DNA from: CAVUMR01 sp963742715
GTDB lineage: Bacteria; Actinomycetota; Actinomycetes; Mycobacteriales; Micromonosporaceae
Direction: 5' to 3'
DNA length: 64,000 bases
Assembly: GCA_963742715.1 (NCBI GenBank)
Contig: CAVUMR010000001.1
Location: forward strand, 434,001-498,000
Below the pieces are notes generated by a model. The model was not told where the DNA came from, did not search any database, and saw nothing but the letters and a program-made list of their open reading frames with translations. Positions within the stretch are counted from its first letter, which is position 1; each line of letters begins with the position of its first letter. Of the stretch, positions 36,576 through 48,690 are shown piece by piece. A program made the position numbers and the translations under genes.

Positions 36576-36950
36576 TCAGCTCTTCTCCCTCTTAGCGCCG
36601 TAGCGACTGCGCGCCTGCTTGCGGTTGCGGACGCCCTGGGTGTCCAGCGAGCCGCGGATGATCTTGTATCGTACGCCGGGCAGGTCCTTCACCCGACCGC
36701 CACGAACCAGCACGATCGAGTGTTCCTGCAGGTTGTGCCCGACGCCGGGGATGTAGGCGGTCACCTCGATGCCGCTGGTCAGCCGAACCCGGGCCACCTT
36801 GCGCAGCGCCGAGTTGGGCTTCTTCGGCGTGGTGGTGTACACGCGAGTACACACGCCGCGCCGCTGCGGGCTTCCCTTCAGCGCCGGCGTCTTGGTCTTG
36901 CTCGTCTTCGCCTGACGGCCCTTGCGGACCAACTGCTGAATCGTGGGCAC
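36576..36950 (-). CDS. rpsL: 30S ribosomal protein S12
   Basis: Decoding-centre protein. GTG 36950 gives 124 residues, the standard length: PTIQQLVRKGRQAKTSKTKT, GVCTRVYTTTPKKPNSALRK, IPGVGHNLQEHSIVLVRGGR. The streptomycin-contact residues are wild type: Lys in TTTPKKPNSA and Lys in GRVKDLPGVRY. Longer upstream open frames are rejected as non-conserved. First gene of the str operon. Confidence 0.98.
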   Translation of the reverse strand: MPTIQQLVRKGRQAKTSKTKTPALKGSPQRRGVCTRVYTTTPKKPNSALRKVARVRLTSGIEVTAYIPGVGHNLQEHSIVLVRGGRVKDLPGVRYKIIRGSLDTQGVRNRKQARSRYGAKREKS

Positions 36951-37105
36951 CGGGTCTGCCGCTCCCTTCGGCCCGCCGTAGTGGGCCGCCGTATCCGTTT
37001 CTCGTCGTGCGATCTGGTGCTCTTGGGTCGTGCCTGGTGTTGCTCTTGTCCGCTGGCCGAGAAGTCCGGCAGCGCCGCCGATGGCTAGCGCCGTCGACCG
37101 GGCAT

Positions 37106-37133
37106 CCGGCCCCCGCGGTCGGGCGTGTCGCCC
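37106..37133 (-). promoter_or_regulatory. Leader element of str operon, shared with S10 operon leader
   Basis: Partner of 32313-32340 (27/28 identical), 156 nt before rpsL and inside its predicted transcript. The flanks are not alike, so the match is confined to the element. The surrounding 36951-37374 gap holds this leader, the promoter, and no ORF. Confidence 0.55.
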
Positions 37134-37240
37134 GCACGGAGCCCCACACGACGTGCCGGTGGGGTTTGTCGTTGCGATGAGCCCGACGGCACCACCGGAC
37201 CAGATCCGGCAGCCACCAACGTCGCGGCGCACACACTAGC

Positions 37241-37259
37241 GCCTGGGCATAGCCCAGGC
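37241..37259 (-). other. 8-bp hairpin near the 5' end of the str operon transcript
   Basis: GCCTGGGC-ATA-GCCCAGGC forms a perfect 8-bp stem with a 3-nt loop. It lies a few nt downstream of the predicted start of the rpsL transcript, so it could stabilise the 5' end; it is also downstream of the DUF4190 gene and may act as its terminator. Confidence 0.55.
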
Positions 37260-37269
37260 ACGAAGGAAG

Positions 37270-37298
37270 AGATTACCCATGACGCCGGCTGAGGTCAA
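37270..37298 (-). promoter_or_regulatory. Strong sigma70-type promoter of the str operon
   Basis: The minus strand reads TTGACC, 17 nt, TAATCT. This is close to consensus and gives a leader of about 310 nt before rpsL containing the shared element. Confidence 0.72.
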
Positions 37299-37374
37299 AA
37301 CGGAACTGCTTCGACCACCTCGTCGTGGTGCGACTCCCTTCCGGTCAAGAGTACCCGCCGCCCAGGTCGAGGCG

Positions 37375-38679
37375 TCACTGGGATGCGTTGCTCAGCACCC
37401 ATGCGCCGTAAATCACGCCAACCACGCCCAACAGGACGGCCAGCAGTACGGCGATCCCACCGGTGATCATGCCACTGAGTGCCATGCCGTTGCCGGCGAG
37501 TTCACCGTTCGCGGCGCGAACCTGCCGGCGTCCGAGCCCGCCGAGCACCAGCGCGGCCACTCCACCGAGCCCGCCGAGTACCGCGAAGGGTACGAAACAG
37601 CAGGCCAGCAACGCCGTGACGATCGAAGCGGTGCCGGTGATCATCGACCCGACGGCGAGGCCGGAGCTCGTCGGCTTCAGCCGCGGGTACGTAACGCCGT
37701 ACTGGGGTGCTCCGGACTGCTGCGGATACCCACCGGCGGTGGGGCGGTAGGCGGGCGGCTGCTGACCGTACCCGCCGGGCTGGCCGTATCCGCCAGGCTG
37801 ACCCACCTGGCCGTAGCCACTCTGGGGGTGACCGGCCGGTCCATAGCCAGCAGGTCCGTAGCCGGATTGTTGTGGAGAACCGGCGGGACGGGGGTATCCG
37901 GCCGACTGCGGCTGACCGGGATAGGCCGGCCGGACCGGATAGCCCTGCGGTCCAGCGGGCGAAGCGTAGCCACCCGGCGGCATGTGAGCCGGCTTGCCCG
38001 AGGTCTGGACCGGCCCTCCGTAGCCGGCAGGCGGTCCAGTGGGCGCTCCGGCCGGCGTACCCCAGCCCGGCGCTCCCCCGGGCGCCGGAGCGCCACCGGC
38101 CCCGGCATTACTTGTCGGTCCGGCACCGCTCGTCGGGCCAGCACCGCTCGTTAGACCAGCACCGCTCGTCGGACCAGCACCGCTCGTTAGACCAGCACCG
38201 CTCGTCGGGCCGGGCCGGGCGGCTGCGCCGCTGACCGGTGTCTGCGGCTCGGTGGACGGCAGCGTGAACGTCGGCGGCGCCGGCGAGGTGGCCGGGGCCC
38301 CGGGCGCGGGTACCGCCTGGGTTTCGCTGTTGGCGTCGACCTCGGACCCCGGACCGGGTACGCCAGGCATCTGCAGGGTCCGGTCCGGCTGGTCCGCCGC
38401 CGCCGGTTCAGCGCCGGTCGGGCTCAGGTCCGCGTCATCCGGCTGGTCGGCCGCAGGTGGTTCAACCCGGGCCGGGCTCGGGTCCACATCCTCCTGTGGA
38501 GACTCGGAGCCGGCGGGCTGCTCAGGTTTGGCGCTGTCCGGCCCGGTGGACGCGGACGCACCGGCCGCGCTCTCGCCAGCCTGGTACGGCGGTCGCAGGT
38601 ACTCGAGCTGCCCAGCCGAGCTGTCGGTCGTATCGGGCTGCTCGTCCCGATCCGCTTCACGACCGGACTGGTCGGACAT
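37375..38679 (-). CDS. DUF4190-type membrane protein with long disordered N terminus
   Basis: Unknown function. ATG 38679 is preferred over the adjacent ATG 38682 because AGGAGG then sits 6 rather than 3 nt away. Of 434 residues, the first 320 or so are disordered: an acidic Pro/Ala part, a SGAGPT repeat (about 155-190), and a GYGQPGGYGQ-like Gly/Tyr/Gln/Pro part. The C terminus is a DUF4190 module with two hydrophobic hairpins (GLAVGSMITGTASIVTALLA, FAVLGGLGGVAALVLGGLGR, then NGMALSGMITGGIAVLLAVL). Gly/Tyr/Pro-rich tails of this kind are common on actinobacterial membrane proteins. It lies between rpoC and rpsL. Confidence 0.85.
   Translation of the reverse strand: MSDQSGREADRDEQPDTTDSSAGQLEYLRPPYQAGESAAGASASTGPDSAKPEQPAGSESPQEDVDPSPARVEPPAADQPDDADLSPTGAEPAAADQPDRTLQMPGVPGPGSEVDANSETQAVPAPGAPATSPAPPTFTLPSTEPQTPVSGAAARPGPTSGAGLTSGAGPTSGAGLTSGAGPTSGAGPTSNAGAGGAPAPGGAPGWGTPAGAPTGPPAGYGGPVQTSGKPAHMPPGGYASPAGPQGYPVRPAYPGQPQSAGYPRPAGSPQQSGYGPAGYGPAGHPQSGYGQVGQPGGYGQPGGYGQQPPAYRPTAGGYPQQSGAPQYGVTYPRLKPTSSGLAVGSMITGTASIVTALLACCFVPFAVLGGLGGVAALVLGGLGRRQVRAANGELAGNGMALSGMITGGIAVLLAVLLGVVGVIYGAWVLSNASQ
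38106..38214 (-). repeat. 18-bp in-frame tandem repeat, about 6 units
   Basis: CAGCACCGCTCGTCGGAC-like units with alternating GTCGG/GTTAG ends encode (S/L)TSGAGP. The alternation suggests expansion of a 36-bp double unit. Confidence 0.85.
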
Positions 38680-38801
38680 CATGATCCTCCTCGGCTACGA
38701 CCGGCCAATCCTGGCATGACGTCAACGGCGACCGTGGGCCACCCGGTCGGTCGACCAGCCGACTCACCCGACCGGGCCGGCTCAATGCAGCGGGTCGACT
38801 C

Positions 38802-38858
38802 AGTCCACCGGGCCGGCTCCAGTCCACCGGGCCGGCTCCAGTCCACCGGGCCGGCTCA
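38802..38858. repeat. 19-bp minisatellite, 3 units, next to a stop codon
   Basis: AGTCCACCGGGCCGGCTCC occurs at 38802, 38821 and 38840, with a degenerate copy near 38771. The stop region of the next gene (GGCCGCTCAGTCGACC at 38865-38880) is itself a degenerate unit. Confidence 0.88.
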
Positions 38859-38870
38859 TCCGGCGGCCGC

Positions 38871-39326
38871 TCAGTCGACCGTGGGCGCGAAGTCCACGTC
38901 GCCGGCCGACCCGCCGTACCGGATCAGCGCCAGAACCGCCGCGGCGCCGATCGCCACGATCGCGATCACGACGGCCGCCAGGGCAAGCCGTACCCCCAGC
39001 CGGAGCCGACGACCGCCGGTCAGGAAGCCGCCGGCGGCGCGCAGCTCGGCTTCGGCCGTGCGAGCGAGCAGCAGCGCGACCGCCGCGGGGATGAGCCCGG
39101 CCACCACCGGGGCCGCGACCACCGCGACGAAGCCGAGTGCCATCACCGCGGTCGCCTTGGTGGACGGCGCCGGGTCGGGATCGAGTGGGTGTCGCTGGGG
39201 GGCCGTGGGTGCGAACCCGGGCATGCCGGCGGTGGCGAAGGTGACCGGCGGCGCCCAGCCCGGACCCGCCGGGCTACTGCCCGGCGCCGCGCCCGCGGCC
39301 GGAGACGGCTGTTCCCATCGCATCAT
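38871..39326 (-). CDS. Small membrane protein, DUF4190-like layout
   Basis: Unknown function, about 151 residues. A Pro/Ala-rich N terminus (WEQPSPAAGAAPGSSPAGPG) of about 55 residues is followed by two hydrophobic segments (AVMALGFVAVVAAPVVAGLI and LALAAVVIAIVAIGAAAVLA) separated by a loop with ARTAEAELRAAGG. This resembles the neighbouring DUF4190 protein, so the two may be distant relatives. The start is uncertain among ATG 39326, ATG 39323 and TTG 39329; no clear ribosome site. Confidence 0.7.
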   Translation of the reverse strand: MMRWEQPSPAAGAAPGSSPAGPGWAPPVTFATAGMPGFAPTAPQRHPLDPDPAPSTKATAVMALGFVAVVAAPVVAGLIPAAVALLLARTAEAELRAAGGFLTGGRRLRLGVRLALAAVVIAIVAIGAAAVLALIRYGGSAGDVDFAPTVD

Positions 39327-39406
39327 CAAGACCCATCATGCCTGAGCGGTGCCGGCCGCCGTCGCGCACGGCTCCGCCGGCACACCGCGGCACGGAGCCC
39401 GGGAAA

Positions 39407-39440
39407 CGTGGGAGGGGGCCGTTGCCGGCCCCCTCCCACG
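39407..39440 (-). terminator. 14-bp perfect hairpin after rpoC
   Basis: CGTGGGAGGGGGCC (39407-39420) pairs perfectly with 39427-39440 around GTTGCC, 22 nt past the rpoC stop. It closes rpoB-rpoC. Confidence 0.9.
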
Positions 39441-39461
39441 GGTGATGAACGTTTGGCCAGG

Positions 39462-43343
<3,882 letters not shown>

Positions 43344-43410
43344 TTGGTGTATTCCCTTTGGGTCAGCCGCCCGGGAGCCGGCTAGGTGGTGTCGCGGCGG
43401 CTTGACGGCT

Positions 43411-43442
43411 GTGGTGAGCGGCGCGACCGCGCCGCCCACCAC
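43411..43442 (-). other. Strong hairpin between rpoB and rpoC
   Basis: GTGGTGAGCGGCGCG (43411-43425) pairs with 43428-43442 with one mismatch, 9 nt after the rpoB stop. It looks like a terminator inside the operon; it may attenuate rpoC or serve as an RNA processing site. Confidence 0.65.
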
Positions 43443-43450
43443 GGGTCGCC

Positions 43451-46400
43451 TCAGACCTCTTCCACGCTGCTCGGCTCGCGCCGGGACAGATCGATCCCCA
43501 GCTCTTCCGCGGCGCGGAACACTTCGTCGTCGGTCTCCTTCATCTCGAGCGTGACGCCGTCGCTGGACAACACCTCGACGTTGAGGCACAGCGACTGCAG
43601 CTCTTTCAGCAGAACCTTGAACGACTCCGGGATACCGGGCTCGGGGATGTTCTCGCCCTTGACGATCGCCTCGTACACCTTGACCCGGCCGAGTACGTCG
43701 TCGGACTTGATGGTCAGCAGTTCCTGCAGCGCGTACGCGGCGCCGTAGGCCTGCATCGCCCAGCACTCCATCTCACCGAACCGCTGGCCACCGAACTGGG
43801 CCTTACCGCCCAGCGGCTGCTGCGTGATCATGGAGTACGGACCGGTCGATCGTGCGTGGATCTTGTCGTCCACCAGGTGATTGAGCTTCAGGATGTAGAT
43901 GTAGCCGACCGAGATCGGGTCCGGGAAGGGCTCACCGGTACGGCCGTCCAGCAGCCGCGCCTTGCCCTGCCCGCCGACCAGCTGCTTGCCGTCCCGGTCC
44001 GGGAGCGAGGCGTCCAGCAGGCCGATGATCTCGTCCTCCTTGGCCCCGTCGAAGACCGGTGTGGCCACATTGCTGTCCGGGTCGGCGGAGTCCGCTCCGA
44101 TCGCCTTCAGCGACTTCTTCCAGGGAGTGTCCTCGCCGGAGATCTTCCAGCCGGTCTTGGCCACCCACCCGAGGTGGGTCTCCAGCACCTGGCCGACGTT
44201 CATCCGGCTTGGTACACCCAGCGGGTTCAGCACGATGTCGACCGGCGTGCCGTCCTCGAGGAACGGCATGTCCTCGGCGGGCAGGATCTTGGAGATCACA
44301 CCCTTGTTGCCGTGCCGGCCGGCGAGCTTGTCGCCGTCCTGGATCTTCCGCTTCTGGGCCACGTACACCCGGACCAGCTCGTTCACCCCCGGGGACAGCT
44401 CGTCGCCGTCCTCCCGGCTGAACGTGCGGACCCCGATCACGGTGCCGTACTCGCCGTGCGGCACCTTGAGCGAGGTGTCGCGGACCTCGCGCGCCTTCTC
44501 GCCGAAGATCGCGCGGAGCAGCCGCTCCTCCGGGGTCAGCTCGGTCTCACCCTTGGGAGTGACCTTGCCGACCAGGATGTCACCGGGCTGTACCTCGGCG
44601 CCGATCCGGATGATGCCCCGCTCGTCGAGATCGGCCAGCATCTCCTCGGACACGTTCGGGATGTCCCGGGTGATCTCCTCCGGACCCAGCTTGGTGTCCC
44701 GGGCGTCGACTTCGTGCTCCTCGATATGTACCGAGCTCAGCACGTCGTTCTGCACCAGGCGCTGGGAGAGGATGATCGCGTCCTCGTAGTTGTGCCCCTC
44801 CCACGGCATGAAGGCGACCAGCAGGTTGCGGCCGAGCGCCATCTCGCCGTCGTCGGTACACGGGCCGTCCGCGATGACCTGGCCGGCCTCGACCCGGTCA
44901 CCCTCGTTCACCACCGGCTTCTGGTTGACGCAGGTACCGGCGTTGGAGCGGCGGAACTTGTGCAGCAGGTAGGTCCGGCGGTGGCCGTCGTCCTGGTGCA
45001 CGGTCACGTAGTCCGCACACATGTCCTCGACCACGCCCGGCGACTCGGCGACCACCACGTCACCGGCGTCCACCGCGGCGCGGTACTCCATACCGGTACC
45101 AACGAGCGGCGACTCACTGCGCAACAGCGGCACCGCCTGGCGCTGCATGTTCGCGCCCATGAGCGCCCGGTTGGCGTCGTCGTGCTCGAGGAACGGGATC
45201 ATCGCGGTCGCGACCGACACCATCTGCCGCGGCGAGACGTCCATGTAGTCCACCGCGTCCGGCGCGACGTAGTCGACCTCGCCACCCTTGCGGCGTACCA
45301 GAATCCGGTCGTCGGCGAACCGGCCGTCGGCCCGCAGCGGCGTGTTGGCCTGGGCGATGACGTGCCGGTCCTCCTCATCCGCCGTCAGGTAGTGGATGTC
45401 GTCGGTGGCCTGGCCGTTCTCCACCCGGCGGTACGGCGTCTCGATGAAGCCGAACGGGTTGACCCGGGCGAACGTGGACAGGGCGCCGATCAGACCGATG
45501 TTCGGGCCTTCCGGCGTCTCGATCGGGCACATCCGGCCGTAGTGCGACGGGTGTACGTCCCGAACCTCGAAGCCGGCCCGCTCCCGGGACAGACCGCCCG
45601 GGCCGAGCGCGGAGAGCCGGCGCCGGTGGGTCAGGCCCGCCAGCGGGTTGGTCTGGTCCATGAACTGGGACAGCTGGGACGTACCGAAGAACTCCTTGAT
45701 CGCCGCCACCACCGGGCGGATGTTGATCAGGGTCTGCGGCGTGATCGCCTCGACGTCCTGAGTGGTCATCCGCTCGCGGACGACCCGCTCCATCCGGGAC
45801 AGGCCGACCCGGATCTGGTTCTGGATCAGCTCGCCGACCGTACGCAGCCGGCGGTTGCCGAAGTGGTCGATATCGTCCGGCTCGTACCCGGGCTCACCGG
45901 TGTGCAGCTTGCACAGGTACTCGATGGTGGCCGCGAGATCCGACTCGGTCAGTACACCGGTCGGGATCGACTCGTTGACCTCGAGCTTCTTGTTCACCTT
46001 GTACCGGCCGACCTTCGCCAGGTCGTACCGCTTCGGGTTGAAGAAGAGGTTCTCGAGCAGCGTCTGGGCGTTCTCGCGGGTCGGCGGCTCGCCCGGCCGC
46101 AGCTTGCGGTAGATGTCGAGCAGCGCCTCGTCCTGGCCGGCGATGTGGTCCTTCTCGAGAGTGGTCATGACCATCTCGGACCAGCCGAACCGCTCCCGGA
46201 TCGCGTCCGCGCTCCAGCCGATCGCCTTGAGCAGGACCGTGACGGCCTGCCGACGCTTGCGGTCGATGCGGACACCGATGGTGTCGCGCTTGTCGATGTC
46301 GAACTCGAGCCAGGCTCCCCGGCTCGGGATCACCCGGACGTTGGTGACGTCCCGGTCGGACGTCTTGTCCGGCTGCTTGTCGAAGTACACCCCTGGGGAG

Positions 46401-46882
46401 CGGACAAGCTGGGACACCACGACGCGCTCGGTGCCGTTGATCACGAACGTGCCCTTGTTGGTCATCATCGGGAAGTCACCCATGAACACCGTCTGGCTCT
46501 TGATCTCGCCGGTGGTGTGGTTGGTGAACTCCGCCGTGACGAACAGCGGGGCGCAGTACGTGAGGTCCTTCTCCTTGCACTCCTCGATCGGGGCCTTGAC
46601 CTCGTCGAATCGCGGGTTGGAGAAGGACAGCGACATGGTGCCGGAAAAGTCCTCGATGGGACTGATCTCTTCGAGAATTTCGGCGAGACCGCTGCGCGCG
46701 TTCGGATCGTCAGCGAGCCGTTCACGCCAGGACTCGTTGCCGACCAACCAGTCGAACGAGTCGGTCTGCAGGGCTAGAAGATTCGGGACCTCAAGATGTT
46801 CGGTAATCCTGCCGAAAGACAATCGGCGAGGTGCGTAGTTGCTTGTAGACAAGCTGGTCTTCGCAGGGCGGGAAGCTGCCAA
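43451..46882 (-). CDS. rpoB: RNA polymerase beta subunit
   Basis: 1143 residues, intact. TTG 46882 has GGAAGGA seven bases upstream. The rifampicin region reads SQLSQFMDQTNPLAGLTHRR then LSALGPGGLSRERAG, with Asp, His and Ser at the three main resistance positions, so the allele looks sensitive. PIETPEGPNIGLI, GHNYEDAIILSQRLV, GDKLAGRHGNKGVISKILP and GGKAQFGGQRFGEMECWAMQ are conserved. The acidic C-terminal end matches other actinobacteria. Promoter at 47029-47057. Confidence 0.99.
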   Translation of the reverse strand: MAASRPAKTSLSTSNYAPRRLSFGRITEHLEVPNLLALQTDSFDWLVGNESWRERLADDPNARSGLAEILEEISPIEDFSGTMSLSFSNPRFDEVKAPIEECKEKDLTYCAPLFVTAEFTNHTTGEIKSQTVFMGDFPMMTNKGTFVINGTERVVVSQLVRSPGVYFDKQPDKTSDRDVTNVRVIPSRGAWLEFDIDKRDTIGVRIDRKRRQAVTVLLKAIGWSADAIRERFGWSEMVMTTLEKDHIAGQDEALLDIYRKLRPGEPPTRENAQTLLENLFFNPKRYDLAKVGRYKVNKKLEVNESIPTGVLTESDLAATIEYLCKLHTGEPGYEPDDIDHFGNRRLRTVGELIQNQIRVGLSRMERVVRERMTTQDVEAITPQTLINIRPVVAAIKEFFGTSQLSQFMDQTNPLAGLTHRRRLSALGPGGLSRERAGFEVRDVHPSHYGRMCPIETPEGPNIGLIGALSTFARVNPFGFIETPYRRVENGQATDDIHYLTADEEDRHVIAQANTPLRADGRFADDRILVRRKGGEVDYVAPDAVDYMDVSPRQMVSVATAMIPFLEHDDANRALMGANMQRQAVPLLRSESPLVGTGMEYRAAVDAGDVVVAESPGVVEDMCADYVTVHQDDGHRRTYLLHKFRRSNAGTCVNQKPVVNEGDRVEAGQVIADGPCTDDGEMALGRNLLVAFMPWEGHNYEDAIILSQRLVQNDVLSSVHIEEHEVDARDTKLGPEEITRDIPNVSEEMLADLDERGIIRIGAEVQPGDILVGKVTPKGETELTPEERLLRAIFGEKAREVRDTSLKVPHGEYGTVIGVRTFSREDGDELSPGVNELVRVYVAQKRKIQDGDKLAGRHGNKGVISKILPAEDMPFLEDGTPVDIVLNPLGVPSRMNVGQVLETHLGWVAKTGWKISGEDTPWKKSLKAIGADSADPDSNVATPVFDGAKEDEIIGLLDASLPDRDGKQLVGGQGKARLLDGRTGEPFPDPISVGYIYILKLNHLVDDKIHARSTGPYSMITQQPLGGKAQFGGQRFGEMECWAMQAYGAAYALQELLTIKSDDVLGRVKVYEAIVKGENIPEPGIPESFKVLLKELQSLCLNVEVLSSDGVTLEMKETDDEVFRAAEELGIDLSRREPSSVEEV

Positions 46883-47369
46883 GATGCGTCCTTCCGAGGA
46901 CCTGTCAGCGACGGCCGTTACGCGCGCACCCCGAACGGCTCACCACAAATCGGCCAAAAGACCACGGGCATGCCGTGACGATCGGATAATCCGGGCGAGT
47001 GCAGTGTCGGAAGGCAGCGCAAACTAGCAGTGTAGCCGAAGGGCTCACCGCTGTCGAGGCCACCACCGCACGGTGCCTACACCGGAGGTCTCGGTGGGCA
47101 CCGGCCGGCTGGCCGTCGCATGCGCGGGAGGCGACTGGCATTTAGCGTGCCTGGCGTCACGCGGAGTCGTCAAGAGGTGGCAGCGGACTCTTGATGGGCA
47201 ATATGTAGCTTCGTGCCTTGTTTGCCCGACGGTTACCGCTAGGAACCGGCTGTTCGTACTACGGAAGCCCTGGTCAGACATACGACAAGCGCGCTGGTAC
47301 GGACCTCGGACGGCTCGCCCGGCGGCTTTGCGGCCCAGCCGGCGGTCAGCTCTGCTGGGTGGCCGAGCA
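46883..47369 (-). other. rpoB upstream region and leader
   Basis: No supportable ORF. It contains the rpoB promoter (47029-47057), a 140-nt leader, and about 300 nt of less GC-rich sequence (around GGCATTTAGCGTGCCTGG and GCAATATGTAGC) that may hold further promoters. A TTGACG near 47170 has no well-placed -10 partner. Confidence 0.5.
47029..47057 (-). promoter_or_regulatory. rpoB promoter
   Basis: Minus strand: TCGACA, 17 nt, TACACT, followed by GCTAGTTTGCGC. Spacing and hexamers fit the main sigma factor. Confidence 0.68.
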
Positions 47370-47577
47370 GGTGGGTGCCCGGTCAGGTGGATGCCCGGTC
47401 AGGTGGATGGCCGGTCAGGTGGGTGCCCGGTCAGGTGGATGCCCGGTCAGGTGGATGCCCGGTCAGGTGGATGCCCGGTCAGGTGGATGCCCGGTCAGGT
47501 GGATGCCCGGTCAGGTGGATGCCCGGTCAGGTGGATGCCCGGTCAGGTGGATGCCCGGTCAGGTGGGCACTCGGTCA
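47370..47577. repeat. 16-bp minisatellite, 13 units, anchored on a stop codon
   Basis: GGTGGATGCCCGGTCA repeats 13 times without interruption; most units are identical. On the minus strand each unit starts with TGA, and the last unit carries the stop codon of the Mce-associated gene (47575-47577). It separates the mce operon from the rpoB promoter. Confidence 0.97.
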
Positions 47578-48663
47578 GACGGCCAGGGCCTTGCTGACCT
47601 TCCAGTCCGCGCCGGAGCGGTTCATGGTCAGCAGCACCCGGTTCTGGTCCACCTTCTCGCCGGTGATGTTGACGTTCCGCCGGAACTGGTTCACGTACAA
47701 CAGCACCACGACCTGGTCCGGGCCGGCTTCCAGCACGCTCGCCGCCGGTACGGTCGCCCGCACCACGGCCTGCTCCTTCACCGCGGTCGCCTTGAGATCG
47801 TGGGTGGTCTGCGCGTACTCCTTGCTGAACGAGCCGGTCGCGTAGGTACGGCCGTTGCTCACGCTCTGGTCGAACGTGCGGTAGTCGTACGAGAAGATCG
47901 CCTGCGCGGCCGCGGTCGCCGCCGAGACCGCGTCCCGGCGCGCGTCGTCGGTCCGGTCGTTGTGCCGGGCACCGAGCCAGGCGACCCCCGTGAGCTGCAG
48001 GCTCACCAGCAACGCGGCCGCGAGGAAGATCGTCGTCAGCCACCCGGACCAGCCACCGCGTCGACGCTTCCGGCCCGGCTTCACCTTCCCGCGATCCCGG
48101 TCCGCGGTCGCTCGTCCGGGACGGGCGGTCTGCGCGCCGGCGCGGGCACCGGGCCGCCCGGGTGGGCGTACCTGCGGCCGGGTACGGGTGCTCCGCGCGG
48201 TCGTACCGGTCGACGCTTCCGGGCTGGCGTCCGGCGCGGCGTCCGCGACCTCGGGGTCCTCGGCAGCGGTACCGGGCGAACTGGTTACCTCTCGCGCCCC
48301 GGCCGCAGGACGCGCCCGGGACCGGCCACCGGGCCCCGGGCGGGGGCGGCGTGGTGGCGGCTGACGCTCAACATCCGTGCTGCCAGCGGCATCATCGGTA
48401 CTGGTAGCGGCGCCATCAAGGCTGGTGGCGGCGTCATCCGGCCAAGCCTCGGAGGCGTCCTCGCGGGATCCGTGGCGCTCGGCGTCCGGCTCGGATCCGG
48501 ACTCGCGGGGCGCCTCTACGCCGGGCTCGGGCACGGTCGGTTGCGCCGGGTCCCAGGTCAGGTCGGCGTCATCATCGGCCTGCCACATCGGGTCGCCAGC
48601 CTCGCCAGCGGCCGCAGGTCCGCGGTTCTTGCCGCGCAGCCCGCGCGGCACGAATCGGGGCAT
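47575..48663 (-). CDS. Mce-associated membrane protein with long disordered N terminus
   Basis: Accessory protein of the Mce transporter. 362 residues: about 200 disordered residues rich in Asp/Pro/Arg/Ala, a basic KPGRKRRRGG patch, one membrane helix (WLTTIFLAAALLVSLQLTGV), then an exported domain with ARRDAVSAATAAAQAIFSYD and the Mas-type end VDQNRVLLTMNRSGADWKVS. This C-terminal fold matches the second Mas protein at 48691-49218. Stop codon lies in the minisatellite. Confidence 0.85.
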   Translation of the reverse strand: MPRFVPRGLRGKNRGPAAAGEAGDPMWQADDDADLTWDPAQPTVPEPGVEAPRESGSEPDAERHGSREDASEAWPDDAATSLDGAATSTDDAAGSTDVERQPPPRRPRPGPGGRSRARPAAGAREVTSSPGTAAEDPEVADAAPDASPEASTGTTARSTRTRPQVRPPGRPGARAGAQTARPGRATADRDRGKVKPGRKRRRGGWSGWLTTIFLAAALLVSLQLTGVAWLGARHNDRTDDARRDAVSAATAAAQAIFSYDYRTFDQSVSNGRTYATGSFSKEYAQTTHDLKATAVKEQAVVRATVPAASVLEAGPDQVVVLLYVNQFRRNVNITGEKVDQNRVLLTMNRSGADWKVSKALAV

Positions 48664-48690
48664 GTCTACCTCTCCTCGTCCCGGACCGGC

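Noticed and set aside
33842..36595. 917-codon plus-strand open frame
   Set aside because: Antisense shadow of fusA and rpsG; composition is Val/Leu/Arg/His-rich with no domain.
36800..36950. Possible streptomycin-resistance allele in rpsL
   Set aside because: Both classical Lys positions (TTTPKKPNS and GRVKDLPGVRY) are wild type.
45600..45700. Possible rifampicin-resistance allele in rpoB
   Set aside because: The key Asp, His and Ser positions of the rifampicin pocket are the sensitive residues.
43856..46777. 973-codon plus-strand open frame
   Set aside because: Antisense shadow of rpoB.
47370..47577. CRISPR-like array
   Set aside because: Units are contiguous 16-mers with no spacers and no cas genes nearby.
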